A stretch of DNA of 64,000 bases from Pterois miles (GCA_947000775.1 CAMQGK010000008.1:12166501-12230500); one strand, 5' to 3'. Shown: positions 25,515-39,699, numbered from the stretch's first letter. The notes: generated from the letters alone by a model not told the origin. Numbers and translations are program-made.

Positions 25515-28500
25515 GCGTGTACATGCTCTAGCACAAAGACAGACATGATGCCATGTGGCAAAAGAAAGAGATCTTAGAGTGAGTCAAAGGTGCAGATTTA
25601 AAGTTGTACTAAGTGATTTTTAGCCAAATCCAAAAGCATCACAGCAGCTGGCTGACCCTCAACCCTTAACAGGCCAAATAATCATTTCCCCTTTAAGAAT
25701 TAGGAAACCACAAGACAAATGTTTCTTTGCATTGAGAAACAGATCATCCCTCTCGTTTTTATATCACCTTACATTATCCCATCATAAGCTACAGCAGCTA
25801 TTAAACTGACTTAAATATATTTCCCACAGGCATAAAAGCACAGCGTGTTGCTTCCGCTATAAACAACAACGGCTGCACACAAACATAAACTCCTGTGATA
25901 AGCGCTATCTCCCGATCATAAAAAGTGTTGGGGCGGGGGAAATGTGGCTGCTCCCATATGGACAAAGCTATACACGAGTCACGTCAGGCCACAAAACAAA
26001 TTAGTCTCTGTCAGAATCCCTTCAGATGTCTTCCTGTGCATTTCACGGCCGGAGCGAAAAAAATAAAGACCTCCTGCGATAGGGAGACAGAGAGCCGTAT
26101 CGGGAGGTCATCTGTGCTTCAAAAGGGAGATATATTAAATTCATTCATCTCAGTCAGAGGGAGTGCCAGTACTGTGGCTTCCATGTGATGAGGGATAGAG
26201 AGATCTCCCTTTTCTCATTCGGCCCTGCCTGGCTCACCGCCTTCTGAGGCATTGTCTGGGAAAATATCCCCCTGTAATAGAGCCAATGATTAAATAAAGA
26301 CAGAGAGAGGTGTGTGCGCTTGACTGTATTTGCATGAGGGCCTTGCTTGGATGCACATGCAAAGAATGCGGCGAATAGCCGGCACTTGGAAGTGGTCTAA
26401 AAGAAAAGGAGGAGGAGAAGGGCGGTGAAAAAAAAAACAACGGTGAAAACGTGGGAGACAATGATGGAAGGAACAGCAGAGAGAGGGAGAGAGAGGCCAC
26501 CAGGAGGACAGAGGGGAGGGAGGGCAGACTGGAGGCCAACCTCCCATTTATCATGTGTCACCACGCCATGCTTATACAACACTTACATTCACATATAACA
26601 TAGATCTATTACCTCACACACACACACAGAAACAAACTATATCATCTACCACCTCTGAGGGTTATACAAACTAAATAAACTACAATGTGGCACATACTGT
26701 GTAGCCTAATATAAACACATAGAGTAAAGGAGAGGTTACACAAGAGCAGAGAAGCTAACAGTGATTCATAGCATGGCGAAGTCTCAACTTTGATCGATCT
26801 GCGAGTGTGTTTTGCACTCTCGTTTCTCCTTGAGTCGTTAAATTGGCTGTTGAGTGAGAGACGGAGAGCGGGAGAGTGCGAGGAGGGTGGTGAAGGTGAC
26901 GAGGCGAGGAGAGGAGAGGAGAGGAAGGTGGTGAAGGCGTAAGAAACAAAAAAGGAAAGCAGAGACAGAAGCGAGGGAATGAAGAGGATAAATAGTTTGA
27001 GCCAGATGGAGGGCTCAACACCTGGTTTATTACCTCGTGAAGCCGAGGTGTTGCGCGATGAGGCCGAAAGCTGTTGTCTCTGCAGCTCCGACAGGAACCT
27101 GGCTGGATCATCAACATGGAAAGAAATCACAAAATACATACATTAGCACCCATTTCCACAAAGTTATTTAACCTTCCATCTGTGATTACACAGTAGGAAT
27201 TCAATGAAAATTGACTAAAGTGAGTTAAAATGTCAGTTCATAAGAAATGGGCATTCATGCGTCAAAAAGATTTACTTAACTGCAATTACAGCCTGTTCTG
27301 CAGTGTTAATGTGTCCCTTTATTGCACTTAATACTGCGTGGGAGTGACCAATTTATCACCACGGAAACATGTGAAAAAATTATGTGCTTTTAAGTGCAGG
27401 AAGGTGAGAAGGACGCGAGTGCTACAGTCTGGCTACCGTGGTGCCGGTGACAGTTTGCCAGTAGACTTTCAATTTATGGCTTCATTTCTGCAGCTTGTTC
27501 CACTTTGCCACAGAGGAGGCTGCATTCCCCGGTTGATACCTAATTCTGTGACAAATTCAGAGATGGCGGGGATCCTTGGGGGACTAATAAATGGCTTTCC
27601 GAGCTGTCAGTATTGTTGTGTTGACATTGCATCTCGCCGCACCAATTTCCCTGGATCGTGCTTTTCACGGCTGAGTGTGTGTACGGGTTCGGCTGTGTCA
27701 GAGCTGCTGAGCTGTATTCTGATGTAAAAGTCCTATTTTGCTTATTCATACTGCCTCCCTTTCATGCCCCCTTCTATAGCTTATCCAACATGACTTCTCA
27801 TCTATTCAACACAATCTTCATCCCTCTCTATTTCACTCCCATTCTTCTCTCTTTCCATGTGATAACTATTTTCCGTTGGCACTTTGATTCGAACTACTTG
27901 TCTCTTTGTATTTATTTTGCATGTATTTACTAGATTATATATATCTGGGTGAAGGGGCATTGTAAGCACATGGCATGTGGCCTATTGCTCTGAGCCACCA
28001 GGACACACCACAGTCACACATTTTTACCCTTGTTGACTTCTCTCCTCCTCATTTTGTCCTCCCTCTCTCCCTTCTGCTCTCTCACTCTGTGCCCTGTGAC
28101 TGAACCCAGTGTGTGGACTGACTGTGATATTGGCTGTGTGGGTGACAGGCTCACTGGTGTGATATCTGAAGGGAGGAAAAACAGATCCACGTCTCTTTAC
28201 TTAACACCCTCCTCTCCCTCGCCAGCTGCTGATGAAAGAAGGACTGACTGGAGATAGCGGGGATGTTACATTTAATTTTTCAAAAGGTGGCTACCTTTCA
28301 CCAAGAGCCTTTTGGAGTTCAAGGTCTCCTTGAAATTCCATAAATAAGGAAAACTGATGCAAAAGGAAATAACTTGTGTCTCTTTCTCACACTTTCAAAC
28401 TTATGTATCTCTTCTACGTCATCACATGGCGTATCTATCAGGCTTTCTCACATACACAGACAGTGATGTATGACGACGATCGTCTCTCTGCATTCCTCTG

Positions 28501-28675
28501 ATTGTGAGTAGTAAATAAACCTAACCTCGGGATCACTTTTAATCAGTGACGCATTTAAACTACAGTTCAACGTGCTGAGTTCAATGAGCTCAAACATGAG
28601 AGCAAAACTTGGACATTATTGTGCAACAGCTTTATCAAACACAGTGATTCTCCAACAACAAAGTGATGCAGCTGG
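24658..28675. other. Gene-free intronic stretch
   Basis: A long dnah2 intron. It holds the microsatellite at 25445-25510 and purine-rich tracts at 26400-26530 and 26860-26950, which produce long S/P/F-rich minus-strand frames. An exon-like piece at ~27.04-27.10 kb has plausible borders but no match. A 129-codon plus-strand frame at 27338-27727 is unassigned. Confidence 0.4.
25445..25510. repeat. (CA)n microsatellite
   Basis: A perfect CA run of about 33 units, preceded by imperfect acgcac units. Confidence 0.97.
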
Positions 28676-30336
28676 GGCTGCTCCCTCTTAGTCGATTAGT
28701 CAACTACTTGGCCGCTTTGGCGTTAGCTGACTAAGGCGCTGTACACATCACGTCTTTTGCATGCTCAAATCCACTGTTGTCAATGGAAACTTTTGGAATG
28801 CTCCAGTCATTTGATGAGAAACAACCAATCACAGGTGTCTTTTCTTTCTTCCGTAAATATCAATCTATGGTAAATATATGGAGAAGTTAATAATTTAAGT
28901 GCAGGACTACTCAGCGCTTTATGACCTGCTTCACCCTCTCTGTTCAAGAATGTCACAAAGGTCAGTCTAACTGACACAGAGAAATTGAGCAGTCAAGCTA
29001 CCGTGAGGGATTTACAGTGCTGGGAATCTTTTCTTTGTTTAGTTTAGTCAGTGAGGCTTCCTGTTAAACGACCACAAATTCATCATCGTCATTGCAGCAT
29101 GCAGGTTGTTGTTGCTTGGTAACCGCAGGAGTGACAGTAGCTCAACCTCCCAAGCACCTTGGACAAAAGGATGAAAGCAGCATGGCTGGCGTTTTCCACA
29201 TGTTTTAGACGCAGCATGTTAACGGTGAAGATTTCTTGAGCTGATTAATCATTATTTATGTGTTTTTTTTTTTTCATGCTGAATGACTTCTTTCTAAGAA
29301 ACTTTTGAGGACACCTCTTCTCAGTTTTACAGATCTGTTGATTAGTGTGTAGGATCTGGCATCATCTAGTGGTGAGGTTGCAGACTGCAACCAGCAGAAA
29401 CATCTCCCGGTTGCCAAGTATGTAAAAATGTGAATGTCCCTATCTAGAGCCAGCGTTTGGTTTGTCCGTTAAGGGGTACTGTAGAAACATGGCGGCCGGC
29501 TCTGTGAAGTGGACCCACTAAACATACTTAACAGTGACACCTGTGGCCGTTCAGTCAAAAACAGTTAGCATCCTGTCCTTAGCATCCTGTCGCTAGCATC
29601 GGTCAAGACGACACACACTGACAGCTAAAACCACAACATCACTATATATTTCACATGCTTGGCAGTAATGTTAGCTTTACTGTCCACTAGGAATTTTGCC
29701 ATTTCAGGGTCTGTTTTGATACAGAAAACCATCCGATCCCTCCACGAATCAAAGGCCTCGTCAACGCTGATCCTAGTTTTCCACGATATCCATGACATTC
29801 CTGTTTTACAAGTTGGGCTTCACTAGATATAACTTTGTTATTTTTGTGCTTCTGCGGAGCGTGGAGTTTGTGGTGGAGTCTGAGTTGAGGTAGCAGCTGG
29901 TCGTTTGTTGGCGTTAGTAGACTCCATGTCTAAATGAATGTTAATTATTGTTGCACACTGTTAGCCTTGTAGTGGGACCAGAGAGAGTATATTTGTGAGC
30001 ATGGATGACGCCACATCTGTTGGACTTTCCAGGAAAAAAACTCCCGTAGTCTTCACATTACAAGCAGTTTATGGGCCAATAAAGGTAACCTGGAAGGATG
30101 TGGAAGATCTCATTTTTTTAGGTTAGGTTACAACCTGTTCAAACAATGGCAATAAAAAAACAATAAAATAACATTCATAAGTGTAAAAACTAACATACAG
30201 TCATTTAAATATTATATTCAGTTTCTATCAGTTTCCCTAATGCTACACACTGTTCCTTTAAATCAACTAATCAATGAGTTTACAAAATTGTATGTTTAGT
30301 GTTAGTCGACTAAAAATTTCTTTCTTTCTTTAACAT
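28676..30336. mobile_element. hAT-like element remnant with nested family B element
   Basis: The left part has cttagtcgattagtcaact, and the right part has gtgttagtcgactaaaaatt. These are inverted relatives that bracket ~1.6 kb. Within it, 29343-30259 is a family B copy (agtgtgtaggatctggcat ... ctacacactgttccttta). No intact transposase frame is visible. Confidence 0.6.
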
Positions 30337-33236
30337 TCCACAAGGGGGAGCAATTGATATATTCGGCACATTAAATGTAATCTCAGGGTGAGGAGCTTTA
30401 GATAGGACGGCTAAATAAAAACTGTCACTGGGTCATGACGTGGATCTCCTTGAAAAGCTCCCCACCTCTCCGGCTGTCCTCATCCTGCCCCACCCCAACC
30501 TTAGCCATCGATCAGGAACTAAGCGCTGTCTTTAATTGGTTGGACGAGGTCGATTGCCCGTGCAGTCAGCGAGAGGCCCGAAGGGGTATTGGGGAGTCAG
30601 GAATGTGTGTTTGTGTGTGCGCCAGCCAGTGAAAACACTGGGAGCCCTTCAAACTCTCACTTAGGGCATTCACAGTAATGAAGTGAAAATCTGTGGTTCA
30701 GAAAGCCACTGGCTTACTAATTAACTGACAACTGAAAGAAACAAATAACTCCCTCCCACTGACCTGATGAAAAAATGCTCTTTTTTTTTGCAGGATACTT
30801 GTTTTTGTCTTTTGTTGGGAATATCTGAATTGGGTGTACACTTAGTGTACTTCATTACTAGAAGAGCTCGTGTATGTAAATCCATGCAGAGACAGCGAGA
30901 GGAAGGTAACTAGCTGACAGGAAAAGCAGATGTTTGCGGTGATCTGCTGTCACTGCAGAGCTTTCTGTATCACTTTGAAGTAAGCAGGCACCCGCATCTT
31001 TTGTCATTACACAAAACTGTCCTATTATGTTATCATTTAGTGAGAACAATGTGTCATTATTATCAATAGCATCAGTAGCAGAGGTAATGCTGTGATATTT
31101 GCCACTGTCATATTTTCCACAGAGGTGATGTATTAAAGAATATAACAACAAAACAAGAGTAATCACAACTGCTTTTGTATTTCATACTGATGATGAAAGA
31201 GCAGTCAGTAGTTATTGTACGGCTGCAGCAGTCTTCATCATTTTTAAATGCAGATTAAAGACCTAATTATTAAAGAAAGCATTGTGACTGACACCACATA
31301 AGTCTCTATCTAAATACATGTTGGTAAGCTTGTCCTAGCAGTAACCTCTAGCTCAAAGCTTTACTTTCCCTTTTCTATTGTGATAAGAAGCACTTTTATC
31401 TGCTGTAAATTCAGCTGCTAATCTAAACTTCCACTTAACATTTTGTTTTACATTTTCTACAGGCAGGGACTTATTCTCTTCTACAACAAAAGAAAGAAAT
31501 GTCTCATGTAGTAAATTAAATTAAAATTAGTCCTAGAAAATGAGTTGAAGCTGGCTAATCCGACTCCCTGTGGCACCTTGTGTACTGATGGTTAACTGAT
31601 CTCATGGATGATCTGACTGCTTCCAAACTTTTAGAGAGAACACAACAAAAAAAAAACAACAGCAAAATCCAATTATTTAAGAATAAACACAGCTAATGAA
31701 AGTATTGAAATAATAAATCAACAGCATAAGGAAGCCTCTGCATACAGTATTTACCCTGGCTGAACTGATCTAAGACTGGACTGGACGTGCATGTTAAACT
31801 TATCAACTTAAAATGCAGTGCAGCTGGGAACACACTAAACTATTTAAAATCCCATTGTAACCCCAATTTGGCTATTATGAGTTTCTAGATTACAGAGTCT
31901 GCACAAAACAGGGCCAAGGACAGTCAGTACACACACAAGTCTGACTGTAGATTCAAATAGAAATCTGTTGCTTCCCATATAAGGCTAAAGGCCAAATCTC
32001 CTCCAGATACTGCTCTGTAAAAGGTTTCTGAAGTGCTGTAGGAGTCTCATGAACAGATACCTTACAGTTATACATTTGTAATAATGCATATCCTGCGACC
32101 TGTCGGTTTGAAAAGGGAAGCCAATGCCTTAAACTTGCATTCCTTCAAACAGACAGCAGAGGGCGACTCCTCTGGTTGCAAACAGAAGTCTGAGCCTACA
32201 TCTCACTTCATTTATTACATGAGTTTATGGTCTGAAATGTTAGTTTCAAATCTTCTTCAATACAGCATGATGTTCATTGAGTAGATTATGGTCCTATTTA
32301 GGGTCAAATGGACCACAGAGCAGGGATGCTTTAGGGCGTGGCTTCCTTCTGATCGTTACCACAGCGTTGTCTGGTCTGGGAGTTTTCGTCTTACAATTGT
32401 AACCCTTTCACAGTGTGTTTTCAGTTCATGAATATTAATTGGAACATTTTGGTCGCCTAAAAATGTGTTATTCAGCATTCGGTTGTATCTAGCTCCACAC
32501 CAAGATGGTGACATCCAAAATGCCAAGCTCGAGGCTTCACAACCGCAGTCCTCAAACCAGTGGGTGACTCGGGTGTCTTATATACAGCTTATGGTTGAAA
32601 AGATGGTGTGTGTTGCTCAATTAAAGCGTGTTACTTCTAAATAAGCCACTCTAACTCTGGTAGCATTTTAACTCATATGTGAGTCAAAGTCTGAGTGAAC
32701 TAGAGGGTCTATATGCTGCTGAAGAACAGTTTCTGCTGTAAACTCACACCAGTCTGAGCCTTCACACTTACGTTAAAGAAGTTAAAGATATCAAATAGCT
32801 TAAAATGGATCATTTGAATGGGAACTTGAAGTTTGTGCTGAAATCTGAATGCAGCATGTTTGTCTTGGACGGAAATTTGTAAAGCTCAGTCATTATATGA
32901 GGTGAGATTGAGCTCTGGTTTTTTACAGCCTAATAAACTGTACTAGAAGATAAGAAAAAAAAAATCCACACTACAGCCAGTCCCACTGATTCACCGCAGC
33001 TCTAACAGGGATTATTTTGAGCTTACTTTCCAACTCTGACTCAAATATCTACTTCAACTTACAGTTTTCTGAAAATTAAATTCAATTGAAGATAAATCCG
33101 CACAACACAGTGAAATATAAAGACCTCTAATTACATTTAATACTGCAAAATTCAAATAATTAAGCATTTTACATAAATTTACAAAGGAGCTCTCAGGGTT
33201 TTGAGTCCATACATGGGTGATATTGTTCTTACTTAC
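30337..33236. other. Gene-free intronic stretch
   Basis: Part of the 15.7 kb intron between the dnah2 exons at 33.3 and 17.5 kb. The only recognisable content is the family C repeat at 32118-32590. Confidence 0.4.
32118..32590. repeat. Copy of dispersed repeat family C
   Basis: It contains gggcgactcctctggttg, a tacagcatgatgttcatt block and a ttattcagcattcggt block. All recur in the same order at 61141-62440, and several recur in reverse at 23860-24425. Confidence 0.8.
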
Positions 33237-33369
33237 AGTAAATCTGCGAGGCGTGCAGGTTGATTCTGAGCCAGGCAGCACTGGATGCAGTCGCCAAGAT
33301 CACGTAGCCCTTAAAGATCTTGTCCAGAGAGACGCTTTGGAAGCACAGGCGGATGATCTCATTACTCAT
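33237..33369 (-). pseudogene. dnah2: dnah2 tail exon, internal frameshifts
   Basis: 133 bp with acceptor ctgctgtgttgctgcag and a near-perfect donor (gtaagt). The opening frame gives SNEIIRLCFQSVSLDKIF, the conserved block that follows 'ERLTSLFRK' in DNAH2-type tails. After KGYV the homology jumps one frame to DLGDCIQCCLA, then apparently returns to give LHASQIY. About six codons expected after GYV are also missing. Splice sites are excellent but the exon cannot be read through in one frame with homology kept. Confidence 0.82.
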
Positions 33370-34737
33370 CTGCAGCAACACAGCAGAAAACAAACACTGT
33401 CTCACACACTTGTCACAAATAATGAGCTTCGGGGGACCAAGTTACAGACACTGAGATTTACATTTATTACACGCTCAAGTGCTGAGCTATAATAACAAGT
33501 CACTGCTATACAAAACCCTGGATACGAAGGAGTCTTACAGTACGAAGTCATTAGCTACAAAAAGGGGACAAACAGAAAGCAAAATCAAGGTATTAGCTTA
33601 TTCATTACCTGCTCCAGAGCACATGTTCTGGTTTTTAGAAAACGCAGCTGAAGAGACATTATACTGGTTAGAGTCGACTGGCTCGGTGTGATTTCTGGGT
33701 CAGGGTCCAGTATGGGCCACTGAGGAACTCAACTTACTTGGTTTAGATTAGAGATATTAAGGTTGGATAAAATGACATAATAACACAAACTACGTATGAA
33801 AACAAAAATTAATAATTAAAAAAGGCACCAGTGACAAGAAAATACAGATGAGTTTGACTATAATACAACTACTCGATAATTTACCTAATATAAAAAAACA
33901 CACTCAAACCAGGAAAACTTTCAGATTTAAAAGTGAAACTGCACTAGAAAAAAATATAAATTAAATAAAAGTAAATGTATAACAGTGTAACAGCGTTTGT
34001 TTAGTAAACTAAAACAAAAATAAGCAGTGATAAGCATATTTTTAGTAATCTGAAACAAAATAAAAAATATATATCCTTTAAGAAAAACTATTGCCTGGTT
34101 AAAAACTAATAAATATGAACATAAATTAATTTCAGTTCTTTGTTTTCACTTTAGTCTTTGTTTTTATGAATACACAAACAAAACAGAACTTACAACAGTA
34201 CAGCGAGGGGTACAGTTTACAATTAAGGGCTCAATTAATGTACAGATCTATTTCCTTATTAAAACTTTCCAATAAGTTGCATTATTGTCAATACAATTAT
34301 ACAGTGCTTATGTCTTTATTTCTATACCTAATCCATTTTTCTCATTTTCTATTAAACTCATCTTTCACTCTTAGAGAGTAACTCATTTTCTCCATCACAA
34401 ATATTTCCTGCACAATGTCTAAGCATTGTTTAAGCCAGCCAGTTTATTATAATGGCCTTTCTGCCAGCTGTTAGTAGGATTTTAACCAACTAATGATCTT
34501 CAATTAATTTCCATTTTAGTTTTTAACTATGCTATATCACTTCATCACTATTCATCATAAAAGGAGACATGAATTTCCATCAACTCTCGCGACATTGAAC
34601 CATAGAAACTGAACTTCCAGAAGACAGCAATAAGCCGCAAATACTCCCCAGATTAAACATTTAACATTATGGCCGTCGCCATTCCTATACAGTTCTCCAA
34701 ACATGTATTTTGTATGAATATGTAGCTACGTCTGTGG

Positions 34738-35640
34738 CATTAAAAAGAGCCTAAGCCCATCCCTTCCAGTGGACCACATGGGACCTTATTTTGGAAAAAA
34801 TATGAAAGGTAGGCAGCTGAGAGAGATAAATAGATTTTTGATCCTGTTTGAATTGCGCCATGAATCCCACATATGATGTCATGCAGTCTTGTGAAGGGCT
34901 CATTGCATGGGTGGAACGCTATCTCAAACAAGTACAAAATGCAAGACTCCTTCAAAAATAATCAAAGGCACTCTGGATTGTTTGAACAAATTTAAAATGC
35001 CTCAATAATTGCGCTGCCACCAATGTCTTCATCAGGGTCACTGCCAGCTTGCAGCAGCTATTGTCTTCATGTCCCACATACTGTATAATGTTTGTCAATT
35101 TAAAACAGAATTTTGCAAGTCAAGAAAGTCGTAGTTTGTTGTAAAACTGTTGAAGTATCAGACTGTGCAAATACGTTATTAGGATGACGAGCCAAAAGTC
35201 GTGTCTCTTTCTCTGAAGCTACACAAGCTAGGCCTGTGTGTTTTGTAGTCGCATCAGCAATGAGTCTCCCTCGTTCTCTCGCTTCCCGGCTGATTAAAAA
35301 GACGAGGAGTCGCTGGATAAGACACATCAGGTAAGATAGCTGCTTTGGCTAGCTAGCTAGTGTTGGTGACTAAGTTGTCCGAGAGGAGAGCTGTACTTCA
35401 CTGAGCGGTTTCACACAAAACTAAATGACAAACTGCAATTTTCCTGACTTATAAAATCTGTTTTAAATTGACAAACATATTGTCATATGTGTGATTCATG
35501 GCGCAATTCAAACGGGATTTATAAAATATCTAATCTTTCGCTGTTGACCTCTGTTCATATTTGCTCTGAGATACGGTCCCACGGGGTCCACCGGAAGGGG
35601 CGCAACTTAGGCTCTCTATACCTTACCCTAACAAAAACTA
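34738..35640. mobile_element. ~0.9 kb palindromic element with long inverted arms
   Basis: The left arm (34738-34890) and right arm (35640 back to about 35480) are long imperfect inverted copies, sharing e.g. gaattgcgccatgaatc in inverse orientation. A second arm portion, 35088-35160, matches the reverse of about 35410-35485 (tttgtcaatttaaaacag). The left arm therefore carries an extra ~195 bp (about 34890-35085) absent from the right arm. The central ~250 bp is unique and moderately GC-rich. No transposase is visible, so it appears to be a foldback or long-TIR non-autonomous element. Confidence 0.75.
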
Positions 35641-35759
35641 ACTTAAACTAATAAATGCACTTTGAAAACTAACTAAAATTAAATTAAAAAAGTCAGAACT
35701 AAAATAAAATCTGGTTGAAAATCCCAAACTATAACCTTGCAGTGTAATAAAGGACATTA

Positions 35760-38700
35760 ATCATTTCACTCCTCAGCCACCCCAGTCATGTACCATGTTG
35801 GTGTGTGTCATAGGTTGAATCTAGCCTCCAGCCTCTGTGCCTTCTCTGTAATTCCAGTGAAAATGGAAACTCCATAAAAATAGTCATAAAAGAGTGAAAG
35901 GGATCATTCTATGACAGCTTGGATCTGGTACCTCTTGACTTTCACACCAAAGGTCACATATGGCGTGGACTTAAATTGACAGACCTTAAACTTACTTTAC
36001 ACTTGAGGCCTTGCCGTGTAACACTTTGCTTGAACTGAATATTTGATCACATTCATAAGCATGAAGCCCCACATTGAAGTAGTTAGCTGCATATATCCCC
36101 CGCAGGTTCAGTCTAACCGCCAGATGTGAGCCGAGCAGGGCTAGGCACATCTGCATCGATTCAAGAGTGGACGCTCGCACATGCGTGCTCACGTGGGCAC
36201 ACGTATAGATGATAAACACACATGCATAATACGCAAACACGCTCAGGTGTGGTTTTATACCACAGAGTGAAAAAAAAAAAAAAAAAAAAAGGTAAAGTGA
36301 GTGTAATTCAAGCAGGCGCAGATTTCATAAAAGCCCCTATTTGATGTGCTGGATGCCAGTCAAGCATGCTGTCTGTTACACACACACACACAGGTAGGAG
36401 GTTATAAGTGAGGAGGAAGCGAGTCGAAGGAAGGAGAGGGTGTAATTATTGAGGATGATGTGTATAGAGGCCTATGTGGAATGACAGCGTCCCTTTCATT
36501 TCTCTGATCACTGGTTTAATCCTGACAGAGCTACAGCGGGCCACGGAGCTGCTGTCTGCTCGCCTGCCTGGGCTCCAACACCCTGCCTCTGTACCGGTGT
36601 GTGTGTGCTTGCACATCTCTGCATGTGCCAAGATGACACAAAGTATATGTAGGTGTGCGCATCTCTGCATTTGTGTCAAAACATCAATGTTTTACCGTGT
36701 ATGGAAGTGCGTGTGCAGGATGCTTAAGAGCGTGTGCGTTTGCTCACTGCCCAGGAAAATGTGTTGTACAGGCTGACTGCAGCGGCAAGCAAATGCTGCT
36801 TTTAATGAAGGAGGGGGAGAGAGGAGAGGGAAACACAGGAAATTAAATTGATATGTAAATGACGGAAATTCTCATTTGAGCTGAAGGTTGAGAGTGCTAC
36901 AGCATTAACCAGCTTATGAGTTAATAATGATTTTTTTTCCTCCCTCCCTCCTTTCCTTCGCAGCCTGACTCCCTCCCTCTCTCTTAGGAAAAAAAAAAAA
37001 AAAAAGAAAAGATGGGTATGAGAGGGAGGCGGGTGAAGATGAAGACAACATATGTCCCTGAATCTTAACTCTCCAGAGATTTCCCCTAAGCCCTTGTATA
37101 ATCAGTTTCCTCAGAATCTGGACCTCTTCAAAAAGACGTGCATTATAACAGGCCAGTCTCCAGTCTTCAGAGGTACATATTCACTGCTCTCTTCTAACTA
37201 CACATCTCTTACTTTCGTGTTTTCCCCCCTCTGTAAAAACAACCAGATGGTGTTGAATATATCTCAGATGGACATGGAGGAGATGAAGGGTGTCGGACAG
37301 CTTGTAGCAGTGGTGTAGCTCTGTGAAGCGGGAAGTAAGAAAACAAAGACAACATCAGCTGCAGCTACGGAGAGCACCAGAGGCAAATGACTGCAGAATG
37401 ATCACTGCAGCTATTATCAACCACTAGTGTTATTATTTTCTCTCCCCTCTCTTTGGTATTAGCTGGAACGAAACAGCCCAGTCAAAAGTCCTTGCCCCGC
37501 AGCTTTCGGTGATTGGAAAATGATATTAAACCAGACATCGTGTTCCCCAGCGCAAAAAGAGAAGAGGAGGAGGAAAAAAGAGAAGAAACACAAAGCTGCA
37601 ACAAATGAAGAAAATGGTTGAGGCCCTGCAGGAGAGAGAGGGGGCAGTGGCAAGTCACACACACACAGTTGGAATACAATGGTGACACACACACACACAC
37701 TGAGTGCATGCATTACACATCACACACATATAAAAAGAGGCAGACAACCGCACACGCTACCATGACACAAATGGACTCTGATTAGAAAGTATTAGCCAAA
37801 AAACATCAGACACAAATGGAAACCACATCAGTGATCTGGTTCTGCTCCAGAAAAAAAAAGGAGTAGAGGGCCTTGCTGCCTTATGGAATCCCTTTTTCCT
37901 ACAGAAAATAAACAAGACATTTTCCATCTCTATTATTTCATACAACTGGAGGGGGAAGAAAGCCTCCCAACCATAAGTGGGGATGGAAAACATAAAAGTG
38001 AGCGATGCTGCAGGAGAGGCCGTCTGAGCTGCATAAAGCTAGTGAGCTACAGGTTTCCAGGTTCCTCCATGGCCACTGCAGAGAGAGCAGGTTACATATA
38101 CACATACATATGCACAGTTGCACTTCAAGATCTGTGAACACATACTCCAATATGCAAACATGCACGCATAGATCCAGGTCAGCGGTCAGCAGTGAAGCCT
38201 GTAGACTGCTCGCCTACTCAGCACAGACGGGGTGCTTTTATCTGCCAGCAAGGCACCTAAATGGTTATAAAATAGCTTACCTCCACCTCAGGTATGAGAA
38301 ATAATATATAAGTGAGTAAAAGGACTCGGAGGGCACAGAAAAGCCTTTTGCGATGCCACTGAGGAGCTCTGAAACATGTGAAAACATTACGCCACACGAT
38401 GGAGATGAAACCAGATGTGAGATGCCGAAGACATCCCGCCACTTAGCATATTTGCTGTCTTCTCAAATCTGAATAGAACATGATCAATGACATTCTACTC
38501 CACAACTAACATCCCCTGCTTATAACTGGAGTGTTCTGCATTGTCCTTGGTGTGGGTTAAAGGTGCATATTTAGCAGTACAAAAGCTTTAAAGACACCTC
38601 AGTCATTCTGAAAGATGCAACACCCTAACAGTGCTTGGGCTGTCAGATCAGTGCAGCAACAGCCACACTTAAAAAAATAATTACACCAAATGTTTTGTTT

Positions 38701-39300
38701 GAGCCAGTACGCCTTGATGTATTATCAAAGGAATAAGAGAGAGGGAGAGACAGGGCAGAGAAGAAGAAGATGAGGACGATGTTGAAACAGAGGGACACAT
38801 AAAAGATGAAGAGTAAAAGAAAAGTCATGCAACAGGGCAGCAAATGATTGCAACAATGAGAGTTCAGAACATAATTATTTGAGGTTAAACATTTTCCCCT
38901 TGGTCTGTGGAGCTGTCAGCTGAAATGAAAAGAGTTGGGGTAATGAAAACAGTGATGGGGCCTTTTATTCGGTGCATTCACTGTCAGGGTATTGTAGCTC
39001 TGGCGTTTTGAAGCCCACTCCCACTCATGCTGAGTGTTCAGTGATGATGATGTTTTATCAGAACAAGACAAAAACCTAATCCAACTTGAGAGCTGATCTA
39101 CAACTGAAAGGACATCTGACAGCAGAAGGTTATCCGTTAATGTTGCCCCGCTGACTTATCTACTGAAAACATGATTGCTTGCGTAAAGGACCTTGCAGTA
39201 GTGCATCTATTAATAGTCTACAACAAATATGTTTGAAATATTAAGGCTGAGTATATGCAGTATATATATGCTGCATGAGCAGTTCAAGCAAAGGAAGAGT
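35760..39300. other. Gene-free intronic stretch
   Basis: Between dnah2 exons. It includes a 21-base poly-A run at 36270-36290 and short CA and GT runs around 36.4, 36.6 and 37.7 kb. No exon is supported. Confidence 0.4.
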
Positions 39301-39316
39301 GGTGAAATGCAGGTAC

Positions 39317-39411
39317 ATTGCAGAAGAGAGCAGTGATCCTCTCACTGGTGTTGTAGTAGAGGAAGTTGACCCACACCGAAGAGTATAGAAACAGAGGAAT
39401 GCCACTTTGGA
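39317..39411 (-). pseudogene. dnah2: Duplicate of the dnah2 'VWVN' exon 3' part
   Basis: Read on the minus strand: SVWVNFLYYNTSERITALF, then a gtacctgcatttca donor. The same donor and flanking intron bases (tgaaatgcaggtac on the plus strand, with related bases beyond) occur at the exon at 42109-42266, so exon end and intron were duplicated together. The 39.3 kb copy is closer to the family pattern (HYNTRERLTSLF) than the 42.2 kb copy. It lacks the 5' half (CEELAQ block). It could be a mutually exclusive alternative exon or a dead duplicate. The rest of the locus favours a dead one. Confidence 0.72.
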
Positions 39412-39699
39412 CTGAAAATGCCAATGACTATTTGGCCATGAATGTATAAAGAGACATCTGAAAATCAGAGGATAATATTTTTGAGGTAAATAAACTTCCC
39501 AGTATGAACACTTAAAGTGCTATGTACTAAAAGTTGTAAAATTAAAAATAAAATTATTTTCCTCTGCATAATGAACGTGCATCAAACCTACAGGACTGCA
39601 CGCTTATGTGACACAGCCAGTTCTGCTGGCTTCCTGCTAGCTGTATGCTGCTGTAATAATGGATATATTGGCTGCAATTCATCACTTTTATTATCTTAT

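Noticed and set aside
27040..27100. Exon-like segment (FLSELQRQQLSASSRNTSAS) with AG and GT borders
   Set aside because: No match to dynein or to any family I know; borders alone are expected by chance in 64 kb.
26234..27139. Several 85-165 codon minus-strand frames
   Set aside because: Purine-rich DNA read on the opposite strand gives S/P/L/F-rich translations; no motif, and three overlapping frames are open at once.
27338..27727. 129-codon plus-strand frame
   Set aside because: No family motif, signal peptide or splice signals seen; length alone is not enough.
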